A DNA stretch of 64,000 nucleotides from Candidatus Schekmanbacteria bacterium (GTDB taxonomy: Bacteria; Schekmanbacteria; GWA2-38-11; J061): the NCBI GenBank assembly GCA_016219965.1, contig JACRJM010000002.1, positions 62,001 through 126,000 on the forward strand, in the 5' to 3' direction. The notes beneath the pieces were generated by a model, which saw nothing but the letters and a program-made list of their open reading frames with translations, had not been told where the DNA came from and ran no database searches. Below, in pieces: positions 26,320 through 34,649 of this stretch. The first letter of the stretch is position 1, and each line of letters opens with the position of its first letter. A program made the translations under genes and the position numbers.

Positions 26320-27369
26320 ATGGGATTTAAGCCAAAATACATTATAATTCCGAAGATTAATAAGTCGCTTGTAGAGATTGAACGGGTACGGGGCTTTTTA
26401 GATGCGGTTAAGCTAAAGGATGATTGGATTGCCGACATGCAGGAAAAGGCGCTTATCCTTGAGTCGCATCATTCCACGCATATCGAAGGTACGGCTCTAA
26501 GCCTTGAACAGGCAAAGAGCATCTTAGAAGGCAAAAAGGTTAAGGGTATCAACCGTGATGATGAAAAAGAGCTTTTAAATTATAAGAAGGCGATGGATTT
26601 TCTTTCAAGGTACCTTGGGAAGGACGATCCTGTTACTGAAGGTGTCATCCGCGAGCTACATAAGATCATTGTTAAAAATGTCCGTGGTGGTCAGGCAGAT
26701 CCGGGGAGTTACCGTAAGATTCAAAACTTTGTCGTTAATTCCCGCACGAGAGAAGTTATTTATACACCACCGACACCCATAGAGGTTCCGCACCTTATGC
26801 GTCAGCTTGTGGAATGGATAAATTCGGCTGAAGATGTGTCTCCTATAATTGTGGCTGGCATAGCGCAGTTTCAGTTTGTGCATGTTCACCCCTTTATTGA
26901 CGGTAATGGCAGGACGGCACGGCTTCTTTCAACACTTATCCTCTACAAGACCGGTTATGATTTTAAACGGCTTTTTACGATATCGGAGTATTACGACAAG
27001 AACCGTTCCGCCTATTATCAGGCAATACAATCTGTGAGAAACAGCAATATGGACATGACGGTGTGGCTTTCCTATTTCATCGATGGGCTGCAGTCACAGA
27101 TGAAAGAAATCCAGCAAAAGGGAGAACAATTAATTAAGCAGGATTCAATGTTGCAGAAGATTAAGAAAGTTGGCATAAGCACGCGGCAGGAAATGGCGCT
27201 TAAATACCTTTTAAGAAACGGCACTATCAGCGTGAATGAATACCAGTCTGTCATTTCCTGTATCAGACGTACTGCACAGAGGGATTTGGAAGACTTGGTT
27301 GAGAAAGGAATCATAAAAGCCGTGTCAAAAAGTGCTACCGATCCTACCAAACACTATCTTTTACTGTGA
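26320..27369 (+). CDS. Fic-domain AMPylator-type protein with C-terminal winged helix
   Basis: ATG at 26320 is favoured (GAGG 6 bp upstream); TTG at 26308 would add four residues. Of 349 residues, the active motif HPFIDGNGRTAR is at 190-201 with catalytic His190. An inhibitory helix motif STHIEG at 52-57 (pattern S/T-xxx-E-G/N) indicates a class II Fic protein that restrains itself. The C-terminal 70 residues look like a winged helix (MALKYLLRNGTISVNEYQ; RTAQRDLEDLVEKGIIKA). Fic proteins transfer AMP or other nucleotides to target proteins. There is no separate antitoxin gene. It lies alone after the glycan operon. Confidence 0.88.
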   Translation: MGFKPKYIIIPKINKSLVEIERVRGFLDAVKLKDDWIADMQEKALILESHHSTHIEGTALSLEQAKSILEGKKVKGINRDDEKELLNYKKAMDFLSRYLGKDDPVTEGVIRELHKIIVKNVRGGQADPGSYRKIQNFVVNSRTREVIYTPPTPIEVPHLMRQLVEWINSAEDVSPIIVAGIAQFQFVHVHPFIDGNGRTARLLSTLILYKTGYDFKRLFTISEYYDKNRSAYYQAIQSVRNSNMDMTVWLSYFIDGLQSQMKEIQQKGEQLIKQDSMLQKIKKVGISTRQEMALKYLLRNGTISVNEYQSVISCIRRTAQRDLEDLVEKGIIKAVSKSATDPTKHYLLL

Positions 27370-27409
27370 CAGGTTACTGTGACATACTGTGACAGGTTAC
27401 TGTGACAGG
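27361..27409 (+). repeat. four tandem copies of TTACTGTGACAGG-like units
   Basis: Units at 27361-27373, 27374-27384, 27385-27396 and 27397-27409 share TACTGTGACA; the second lacks the final GG. The fic stop codon TGA lies inside the first unit. Short head-to-tail units like this usually arise by slippage, but could also be protein-binding iterons. Confidence 0.85.
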
Positions 27410-27452
27410 GTTAGCTGAAACTATAAGGGATTTAGTAGAAAACAATATATGT

Positions 27453-28217
27453 TCAATTTTGCCTCAAAACAATCCTTCTCATTTTCCATACAGTATGACT
27501 CGCTTTATCCTCCGAGTTTGTGAGCTTAAAGAGAGCATTTGATATATTCTCGATTTCAGGGGGACTTAAACGTTTCTGTACAAACTCGCTTTGCCTCCAG
27601 GTTGTAGTAGTATTTGGTAAAAACCATGTCGCAGCCTGGCTGTCCGCAACCGGTAGAATAGCGCAATCATCGATAAGAATCTCTGCATCGTAATTTTTTC
27701 CCGCCAATTCCTGACCGACAAAAAGATGAGCGCCTTGCGTTGCCACGAGGGCTTCATTGGTAGAAAGATATAGCTTGAATACTTCGATTTCAGTTTCAAT
27801 AGCCTCAACTTCCTCGATCACTATGGTGCCGCCTGTCTTCAGTTGAGTGACCCAATTTTTAATAACTTCTACAGGGTTTGGCAGATGGGATAAGATAAAT
27901 CGCGCATACATGACATCCCCCATTACCGGGAAAGGTGCTACAGTGATATCATGCTCTATGAAATGGCAATGCGGGAACCTGCTCTTAGCTATGTCAAGAA
28001 AGACGGGTGAATTGTCCAGTCCATAAATCTCGTGCGGTTTTATGGCTTGATAAAGCATATCTGTCGTAAAGCCCGGACCGCATCCTATATCAAAAGCTAT
28101 GGCGGGAGATTTTTTAATGTACTGTGTGAGCAGCGCAGAAGCCAGGGGATTGAAGAATTTAGAGATTTCTTCCAGCCTGGAGGCAGCTTCGTTTCCTGTT
28201 CCGAATGTGTACTTCAT
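27453..28217 (-). CDS. class I SAM-dependent methyltransferase
   Basis: This 254-residue enzyme has motif I IAFDIGCGPGFTTDMLYQ at about 39-56, an acidic motif II (IYGLDNSP), and motif IV (VMYARFILSHLPNP) at about 103-116. The set is typical of Methyltransf_25/11 families acting on small molecules (a trans-aconitate-methyltransferase-like pattern). Cytosolic, monocistronic, convergent with fic. Immediately upstream of it is a 10-bp inverted repeat. Confidence 0.8.
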   Translation of the reverse strand: MKYTFGTGNEAASRLEEISKFFNPLASALLTQYIKKSPAIAFDIGCGPGFTTDMLYQAIKPHEIYGLDNSPVFLDIAKSRFPHCHFIEHDITVAPFPVMGDVMYARFILSHLPNPVEVIKNWVTQLKTGGTIVIEEVEAIETEIEVFKLYLSTNEALVATQGAHLFVGQELAGKNYDAEILIDDCAILPVADSQAATWFLPNTTTTWRQSEFVQKRLSPPEIENISNALFKLTNSEDKASHTVWKMRRIVLRQN

Positions 28218-28246
28218 ATAATATAGCTACTCTCCGGAAGGCGACC

Positions 28247-28277
28247 GGTCAAGAAGATTGTCTAAAGCAATCTTCTT
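28247..28277. repeat. 17-bp direct-repeat end, also forming a 10-bp inverted repeat
   Basis: GGTCAAGAAGATTGTCT at 28247-28263 recurs identically at 30008-30024. Locally AAGAAGATTG (28251-28260) pairs perfectly with CAATCTTCTT (28268-28277). The two copies bracket the HEPN-motif gene. Confidence 0.75.
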
Positions 28278-28381
28278 CTAAAAGGACGCTAAGTCAAAAT
28301 GGGATTATTGTTTTAATGTAGAGAGTTTACGTATTCTTCTGGTGGTTAAGAAAATTACAAGCATTTAATACTAAACTCTTA

Positions 28382-29740
28382 TCAGTTAATCTTGTGGGAT
28401 CTTGTGGATTTTCGTGGATGTCGCTTAAGTCGGTTGGAAGGCGGTGGTTCAATTTCTCTAACATCTTCCTCTTTGCTGGTAGTTTGCTCAAGTACAAAAG
28501 GTTCTCCGTAGCATTGTTGATACACTTCGGGGAATTCTTTCTGTTGTCTTAATTCCTTGAAGATTGGCCATTGCTTATAGTAGGCTTGGTGAAATTCTGC
28601 ATCATGCTTAAGCTTACCCATCAGCTTGTATGCTTTTAGATAGTCTCCTTTAAGTACAGCTACTGCCAACTTAAATTTATCTTCGCATGCACTCCAATCT
28701 TCCAAAGATATAATTTGCTCACATTGCTTATTGTCGCCAAGCCATTTATATGCTTGGGCTCTATTTAATATCATCATTCTTTTACTTGTCTCATCCGAAT
28801 GCTTCATTTGGTCTTGTGTAAATAAATCTAATATCCGAATTGCTAATGAATACTCTCCTTTGCGGATGAGTTCATATGTTATATCCACTATATTTGTATC
28901 TGAGTCTTCGAGACGGTCTGGACAAAGACGTCTCCAAATGACATGAGCTAACTTAACGCCAATTTCATAAATGCAATTATACGCTTCGGCGAAATATGAA
29001 ATTGGTGCTTCTAGTTGATCACCGATTTTGCACTGATCCGGGAGTGGACATTTGTGTTCAGAACAGACTCTCAGGTACTGAGAACATATTTTTCCGTCAC
29101 AATGTACAAATAAATTGCGTCTTTCTGTTAGTTCGATAAAAGTTGGCCAGCTTAATAGTTCCTTATTGAAGGAGGTCTTAAGTTTCTCCTTGAGCCATGC
29201 AAACTGATCAACATGACTCCTTCTAATAATTGATTCTACCTCTTTTTCAATAATATACTCCTTTACCGCTTCGATATTTTGAAATCGTATGAGGTCAGTG
29301 TACGGTATTGCCTTCTCTGAAGCATTCAGCATTTCCGGCTTTACAGCGAAGATAAACCTTATAACTTGCCCCAGAAAAGAGTCATATTGGGATACTAGAG
29401 AAATAACAAAATGGCGAGGAACTAGCCGACATGCAGTTCTTAAATTTCCATACTCTCTTTCTAACTGTGCTAACGGGCCAGAATGACCAGCGTCGACAGA
29501 ATATATAAATATTTTTCCTTCTTTCTTAATTTCGATGTGGTGCTTCTCTATATATAAATTCTTTTTTTTTCTAGCCTCGCTAAGAACATAGCCAGTGACA
29601 TTTGTTAATAATGGAAGAGTAGTCCACAGGCTCTCAATATCTTGGGTGAACTTACCAATTTCTCCGGCAAGAATTTCGGTAGGATGTTTACCTGTTGAGG
29701 TTTCTGAGTCCACATGTTTCCTCATCTGGTGGTTGAGCAA
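28382..29740 (-). CDS. HEPN-motif protein of unknown function
   Basis: No whole-protein family is recognised in these 452 residues. Around residue 208 the sequence TERRNLFVHCDGK holds R208-x4-H213 (RNLFVH), the catalytic Rx4-6H signature of HEPN ribonucleases. It sits at the end of a predicted helical region. A Cys/His cluster (CSEHKCPLPDQC, about 226-237) follows. The C-terminal third has repeated helices with spaced Leu/Ala/Tyr (KGEYSLAIRILDLF, NRAQAYKWLGDNKQCEQII), like TPR hairpins. HEPN proteins are common in toxin-antitoxin and antiphage systems. The gene is A+T-rich, isolated and bracketed by 17-bp direct repeats, suggesting acquisition. A partner gene is not seen. Confidence 0.6.
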   Translation of the reverse strand: MLNHQMRKHVDSETSTGKHPTEILAGEIGKFTQDIESLWTTLPLLTNVTGYVLSEARKKKNLYIEKHHIEIKKEGKIFIYSVDAGHSGPLAQLEREYGNLRTACRLVPRHFVISLVSQYDSFLGQVIRFIFAVKPEMLNASEKAIPYTDLIRFQNIEAVKEYIIEKEVESIIRRSHVDQFAWLKEKLKTSFNKELLSWPTFIELTERRNLFVHCDGKICSQYLRVCSEHKCPLPDQCKIGDQLEAPISYFAEAYNCIYEIGVKLAHVIWRRLCPDRLEDSDTNIVDITYELIRKGEYSLAIRILDLFTQDQMKHSDETSKRMMILNRAQAYKWLGDNKQCEQIISLEDWSACEDKFKLAVAVLKGDYLKAYKLMGKLKHDAEFHQAYYKQWPIFKELRQQKEFPEVYQQCYGEPFVLEQTTSKEEDVREIEPPPSNRLKRHPRKSTRSHKIN

Positions 29741-30140
29741 TCAATATATTAAGCTACTTTTGTAGTCTTATTATATTCTAAAATAATTTTATATAATTTT
29801 TAAAGGTATCTGGTCAAGATAATTACCTAAGACAAAAAGTAAATGGTAAAATATTTAGCTCTTTCTTTATTTCGTTTCCTTACAATTAACGCTATGTTAA
29901 TAAGTTATTAATAGAAGAGCAGAGAATTACCAAATAGAATCAAATTATTTGTAAAGCCTATTTCTAAAAAGCATACTATCCATTTTATATAATTCTGCAA
30001 AACTCCTGGTCAAGAAGATTGTCTTATTGAAAGGGCACTTTTCTCTTGAATTTTGTTCGTCAATGTGTCTTTAGATTTTATAATTGGAAGATGAGCTATG
30101 AGCTTTTAGCTGTTTAACTTCTCTTTGAGGGGGGATCCTG
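29741..30140. other. A+T-rich intergenic region with repeat copies
   Basis: No gene is seen. It contains the promoter side of the HEPN gene, an imperfect repeat copy (GGTCAAGATAATTACCT from 29812) and the second perfect copy of the 17-bp repeat at 30008-30024. Confidence 0.5.
30008..30024. repeat. second copy of the 17-bp direct repeat
   Basis: GGTCAAGAAGATTGTCT, identical to 28247-28263. Together the copies delimit about 1.76 kb containing only the HEPN gene. In this copy the neighbouring inverted arm CAATCTTCTT is absent. Confidence 0.75.
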
Positions 30141-31970
30141 ATGGAAACGCTCAATATTGCAAGGCCGGATTACAACCCAAAAGTATCAAAAATCCCGGAG
30201 TTAATAGGCAGGCACCCAGGAACGATTGCACCTGTTATCAAATGCAGGCCGCAGGCTGTACAGATCGTAACACCTGTAAGCGGCTCCCGCGTTTCAGGAA
30301 AAATTGAGATTAAAGTGAGAATCAGGGATGGTTATCCTGAGGTCTCCGACAACCTTAAGAAAATAGCCGTCACAGTGAACGGGGAGAAATTTGAGTTCAA
30401 TCAATCACCCTGTTCTGTTTTTTATGACACGGCACCGCTCGGTTTCCGCATTATGAAAATAAAAGCAGAGGCCATAGGGAAGGGTGAAGAAGGGGAAAAC
30501 GATGTCCTTTCATCATACTACATAAATGTTGCCGCAGAGAACGGCGCATTTGACAGGACAAAGCCCCTTATCCTTTTTACAGGCGTCATAGAGCCAAAGC
30601 TCACCAACATAGACAAGCCGTGGACTTCTCAAATGTACAAGGACTGTTATCTTTTTTCTAAGAACATAATGGACCATCTCATGCATTATGGGTTTGTTCC
30701 ATCATTTTTAAAAGAGGTCGATCAGTTGAGCGTGCTTATCGATCCCACTCAGCCTAAAAAAGGTTTTGAGGAATACACGCCTGTTAAACTTATTGATGTG
30801 CTTGGAAGGGAAAAGGGACCAGGACAGGAAAAGACATACACGGAGATGATTCCAGACTGTGTCTGGATGGAGCCTACCAAGACAAGGCTAGGAACTGTGC
30901 TTCGCGGCTATCATACTCCGAACTCCTTTACACCGAATGATATGGCGGATATTTACGAAGTCTTTGCCGCAAGGGTGTGCACATACTACAATCAATTTGA
31001 AAAGTTTTCCGGAATGAGGGGATGGGACCAGACCCAGATGCTTTTTAACGACGTAATGGAGAGGCTCGAAAAGGCGGGTTATAATTATCCCTGGGAACCA
31101 TATTCACTTCTCATTGGTGAAAAGCCGCATACCCTGAAGGAAAAGATAAAAAAACATGTTCTTCAAAACAACATCTCAAGCGTTCTTCTTTCAGACTATC
31201 TCACAGACCTTTCAGATTTTGAAGATGCCAAGTGCCTCTGGGAGGAAGCGCAGGAGGCTGTTGATCTTGTGGCGCAGGAAACTGGCAGGAAGCTTCAGCT
31301 CGCAGTCCTCTGGTCAACCGGGGGAAGACTGATGGGAATCCATCCGGGTTTTGCGGAGGCGGCGTTAAAAGTCACGCAAAATGAGATAGAGTCATCTGGC
31401 ATCCCTGAAAATGCAAAAATTGGTATGATCCTTGGCGAGCATGGCTATCCTCCGGGCAATGGCGACGAGGACGTGATCGGGATCAACATGGAGCGGGTTA
31501 GACAGAACATGAGAAGCCATTATGACAGGAAGCTTAAAGGGCTGAGAAAAGGATATACAGAGTACCATCTTGGCATGAATGAATTTAACAACAATCCGGA
31601 ATCATACCAGATTGGCTCAATGGAATGGATGGTTGACTATCTCCACAGGGGCTTTGACTGTATCATCTTCCAGCCCTACTACTTTACGAACGAGACCATA
31701 GACCTCTTTGAACATCTGCGCCACTGGGCATTTGAAGTGGATGGCGTTGATGGCCATGAATTCCACGGCGGCCATGAGGTGCTTGACAATTACAGGAGCG
31801 ATTTCAATTTCAGAGGGACAAGGATAATAATCACCGGCTCTATCGTCGGCAGGTATGAAAAAGACGGCGCAAAATCGCCGCTCCTAAAGGAAGGCTATAA
31901 TCTTTTCACAGGAGCGATTGCAGAGCAGATCGGGGAAAGGATAGAAGAGCTCGGTGTTCCTTCAATATGA
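30141..31970 (+). CDS. unrecognised 609-residue protein, Ig-like N terminus and possible chelatase-like C terminus
   Basis: A strong GAGGGGGG ribosome site precedes the ATG. There is no signal peptide. Residues about 40-125 look like a bacterial Ig-like domain (VQIVTPVSGSRVSGKIEIKV; DNLKKIAVTVNGEKFEF). A second part starts LILFTGVIEPKLTNIDKPW at about 146. The C-terminal part has IGMILGEHGYPPGNGDED with H434 and, later, CIIFQPYYFTNETIDLFEHL. These recall the ferrochelatase/CbiX fold strands (SAHGLP and the distal F/E-bearing strand), but the match is loose. The next gene, a GH18-like protein, overlaps by 4 bp, so the two act together. Function unknown. Confidence 0.6.
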   Translation: METLNIARPDYNPKVSKIPELIGRHPGTIAPVIKCRPQAVQIVTPVSGSRVSGKIEIKVRIRDGYPEVSDNLKKIAVTVNGEKFEFNQSPCSVFYDTAPLGFRIMKIKAEAIGKGEEGENDVLSSYYINVAAENGAFDRTKPLILFTGVIEPKLTNIDKPWTSQMYKDCYLFSKNIMDHLMHYGFVPSFLKEVDQLSVLIDPTQPKKGFEEYTPVKLIDVLGREKGPGQEKTYTEMIPDCVWMEPTKTRLGTVLRGYHTPNSFTPNDMADIYEVFAARVCTYYNQFEKFSGMRGWDQTQMLFNDVMERLEKAGYNYPWEPYSLLIGEKPHTLKEKIKKHVLQNNISSVLLSDYLTDLSDFEDAKCLWEEAQEAVDLVAQETGRKLQLAVLWSTGGRLMGIHPGFAEAALKVTQNEIESSGIPENAKIGMILGEHGYPPGNGDEDVIGINMERVRQNMRSHYDRKLKGLRKGYTEYHLGMNEFNNNPESYQIGSMEWMVDYLHRGFDCIIFQPYYFTNETIDLFEHLRHWAFEVDGVDGHEFHGGHEVLDNYRSDFNFRGTRIIITGSIVGRYEKDGAKSPLLKEGYNLFTGAIAEQIGERIEELGVPSI

Positions 31971-32992
31971 TGGATAAAGCAACTTTCAGGTACACGGTTT
32001 TCTTTATGATCCTTGCTGTCCTGCTGATGGTTTCCATTCTCTTTGGATATTCATTCTGGAAACCGGGGTTAGATGTCACAGACGGAAGATATGATGTAGG
32101 GAAAAACGGCATCTGGATCCAGCACGGCTGGATTGGCGGCGACGAATGGTTTGTTGAAAACGATAAAAAAGACAGGATCATTGATTTCAGGAATGCCGAA
32201 CGGGTTAAAGCGCTTGCAACGCAATTGAGGGAACACAATATCACATATGTGTTCCCTCACCTTTGTCCCACTTCTGTAAACGGTGTAATCCCGAACGTTG
32301 ATTCTGAACAGACCAAACTCTTTCTTAAGACTTTTGAAGGTTTAAATGTCATGCCCTGGGTTGGCGGAGTCAGAGGCATTCAGGCTTTCCCTGAAAAACC
32401 TGAATGGAGGAAAAACTTTGCCGGGTCTATCCGCAATCTGCTTACAACTTATCCGGAATTTTCAGGCATCCATATCAATATTGAACCATCCCCTGTTAGC
32501 TCAAGGGAATTCCTTGTTTTGCTCGATGAAGTGAAAAGTGCGTTTCCGGAAGATGGAAAAAAGAGGATACTGTCTGTTGCAATATCCTCGCCTCCAATGC
32601 TTTCGAATCCATTCTCCAAAGCAAACAGGAAGAAGGATTACTACCGCGAAGTTGCAAAGCATTGCGACCAGATGGTGGTCATGATGTATGATACGTCTAT
32701 CCAGTTTGAGAAGGTATATCAATATTTAATGGCTAAATGGACGCAGGAGATAATCTCCTGGTCAGGCGAGAGAGACGTTCTTCTGGGGATTCCTGCCTAC
32801 AAGGACGAAGGAGTTTATTATCATAATCCAAGGGTTGAGAACATTGAGAATGCACTTCTTGGAATTAATGCAGGGCTTAGCCATTACGCTACGCTTCCCA
32901 AAAACTATCAGGGAATATCTATATATTGCGAATGGGAGATGGAACCCGACGAATGGAAGTTATTGGAGGAGCACTTCCAGCAGTTAAAGTAA
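31967..32992 (+). CDS. GH18-like glycosidase-fold protein, membrane-anchored
   Basis: The 341-residue protein has an N-terminal transmembrane or uncleaved signal segment (about 8-29, YTVFFMILAVLLMVSILFGY). The rest reads like a TIM barrel: ITYVFPHLCP at about 89-98, MPWVGGVRG, then GIHINIEPSP at 167-176 with E173 at the place of the GH18 DxxDxDxE glutamate. VVMMYD near 240 and GISIYCEWEM near the end are the usual beta-6 and beta-8 strands. The canonical DxD aspartates are replaced (HIN), so hydrolysis is uncertain. It is coupled to the preceding gene by an ATGA overlap. Confidence 0.65.
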   Translation: MMDKATFRYTVFFMILAVLLMVSILFGYSFWKPGLDVTDGRYDVGKNGIWIQHGWIGGDEWFVENDKKDRIIDFRNAERVKALATQLREHNITYVFPHLCPTSVNGVIPNVDSEQTKLFLKTFEGLNVMPWVGGVRGIQAFPEKPEWRKNFAGSIRNLLTTYPEFSGIHINIEPSPVSSREFLVLLDEVKSAFPEDGKKRILSVAISSPPMLSNPFSKANRKKDYYREVAKHCDQMVVMMYDTSIQFEKVYQYLMAKWTQEIISWSGERDVLLGIPAYKDEGVYYHNPRVENIENALLGINAGLSHYATLPKNYQGISIYCEWEMEPDEWKLLEEHFQQLK

Positions 32993-33029
32993 ACTATCCA
33001 TATTTGTGAAGCTGGTTGAGTTTTAAACT

Positions 33030-33359
33030 TTATTGACTCAGCTTAGTGCTGGTAAGACGATTAAGGCTGACTCCTGCCTCAGCAGCCTGGATTGCAAGCT
33101 TCTGATGGACTTGCGGAGGAACGCGCACCATAAATTTACCGCTGTAATGTCTTGATGCAATTGGTTCTGGCACATCTTCTCCTTCGTTACGCATGTCTTT
33201 TACCACTTTTTCAACTAATTTACGGATTCCTTTTAATGCCCCCTCAGGAGTCTTTGCCAGCCAGCTTAGACTGTGGAATTCAGCGCACAACCCAGCATAT
33301 TCATTGTCGTCCTCGGACCATGTTATCCGGTACGTGTACTTATCTTTTTTCATAGTCAT
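33030..33359 (-). CDS. hicB: HicB-family antitoxin without a visible HicA
   Basis: ATG at 33359 has GGAGG 6 bp upstream and is preferred over an ATG at 33380. Of 109 residues, the N-terminal part is the partial RNase H-like HicB fold (YTYRITWSEDDNEYAGLCAE at about 7-26, with KTPEGALKGIRKLV). The end is a ribbon-helix-helix DNA-binding domain (GKFMVRVPPQVHQKLAIQAA, then GVSLNRLTSTKL). HicB normally neutralises HicA, an mRNA interferase of about 60-80 residues encoded next to it. No such frame is seen between the GH18-like gene and the IS30 element, which begins 190 bp upstream. Confidence 0.7.
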   Translation of the reverse strand: MTMKKDKYTYRITWSEDDNEYAGLCAEFHSLSWLAKTPEGALKGIRKLVEKVVKDMRNEGEDVPEPIASRHYSGKFMVRVPPQVHQKLAIQAAEAGVSLNRLTSTKLSQ

Positions 33360-33551
33360 GATATACCTCCAATCGTTCAAGAGCGAGAAGCACCTACTTT
33401 ACCTGATATACTTTTGCCTTTCCCTTGTTATTCTGAATATTTATTCTTGGGTATCCTTGCCATGGGGTTTTGTAAATTCGATGACTGCTCCCATGTTGAC
33501 GAGGGGAAGTTGTTAGAAAATCATTTTGTGCGGGGAAAATAAAATCACCAG

Positions 33552-34601
33552 TTCAATAATGAAGTGCAACACTTGGGAAAGCAGAAAGGAAGATGCTATC
33601 CTAAGTTGCTATGTCAAAAGAATACATTCATTTAAGTATATTTGAAAGAGATAAAATTACTATTATGCTTTCAGAGAAGAAAACACTTGGAGAGATAGGA
33701 AAAGAGCTTGGGCGAAGTAAAAGCACTATCTCGCGGGAGTTAAAGCGCAATTCTTCTCCAGAGTATAAGCTCTACTTGTCACACAGAGCTCATACTCGTT
33801 CTGTTTTGAGACGAGAGGCGGCAAGTTCACGCGCGAGGCTTAAAGACAAGCACATCAAGTTATATGTGCGCGACAAGCTCAAGGAAGGCTGGTCGCCTGA
33901 GCAGATATCAGGAAGAATAGGCATTGATTTTCCATGCCTCTCAATAAGCCATGAGGCGATTTATCAGTATGTTTACAGCTCTGAAACAGAGGGACGTCAG
34001 GATTTGATTCAGTGCCTGAGACGGTCACATCGTAAGCGCAAAAGCAAGGGGATCTCGAGGAAAGTGCGTAAAACAAAGATACCCAACAGGATATCTATAG
34101 AGCAAAGACCGGCAGCAGTGGAAGCACGTCTTGAGGCTGGACACTGGGAATCAGACAGCCTGGTATCCAGAAAAAGCCATGTTGCCCTTAACTCGCTGGT
34201 AGAACGAAAGAGCCGGTTGCTGAGGCTCACGAAACTGAACCGAAAAACAGCCGCATCTACATACGAGGTTATTGTTGAAAGGTTAAAAGACCTTCCTATT
34301 GAGGCGAGAAGGACGCTAACCATGGATAACGGCACTGAAAATGCAGAGCATCAGGAGATTACTGCTGCCATTGGAATAAAATGTTATTTTGCTCATCCAT
34401 ACGCCTCATGGGAGCGCGGAACTAATGAAAATATCAATGGTCTCATAAGGTGGTACTTACCAAAAGGTACTGACTTTAATACCATAACCAACGAACAAAT
34501 AGCTCGCATCGAATCATTGATTAACAATAGGCCAAAAAAGTGCCTTGACTATAAAACACCATTAGAAGTAGCTTCTCAATTTGTTGCACTTCGAGGTTGA
34601 A
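33552..34601 (+). mobile_element. IS30-family insertion sequence
   Basis: Imperfect terminal inverted repeats bracket the transposase: TTCAATAATGAAGTGCAACAC (33552-33572) and the complement of 34581-34601, sharing TTCAA and GAAGTGCAACA. The right repeat overlaps the transposase stop codon. The element is about 1.05 kb. No clear target-site duplication is visible, so the true ends may extend a few bases further. Confidence 0.7.
33611..34600 (+). CDS. IS30-family transposase
   Basis: The 329-residue protein begins with the IS30 helix-turn-helix (HLSIFERDKITIML; LGEIGKELGRSKSTISRELK at 26-45). Then follows KEGWSPEQISGRIGIDFP, common to the family. The DDE catalytic residues are D182 (GHWESDSLV), D239 (TMDNGTE) and E273 (RGTNENINGLIRWYLP). 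It is full length and intact, so the element could still be active. It separates the orphan hicB from the XRE/ImmA pair. Confidence 0.95.
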   Translation: MSKEYIHLSIFERDKITIMLSEKKTLGEIGKELGRSKSTISRELKRNSSPEYKLYLSHRAHTRSVLRREAASSRARLKDKHIKLYVRDKLKEGWSPEQISGRIGIDFPCLSISHEAIYQYVYSSETEGRQDLIQCLRRSHRKRKSKGISRKVRKTKIPNRISIEQRPAAVEARLEAGHWESDSLVSRKSHVALNSLVERKSRLLRLTKLNRKTAASTYEVIVERLKDLPIEARRTLTMDNGTENAEHQEITAAIGIKCYFAHPYASWERGTNENINGLIRWYLPKGTDFNTITNEQIARIESLINNRPKKCLDYKTPLEVASQFVALRG

Positions 34602-34649
34602 TGTAGGAATATATGTCTGTACCCAACGAAAAAAATTGCTGAAAAAAAA

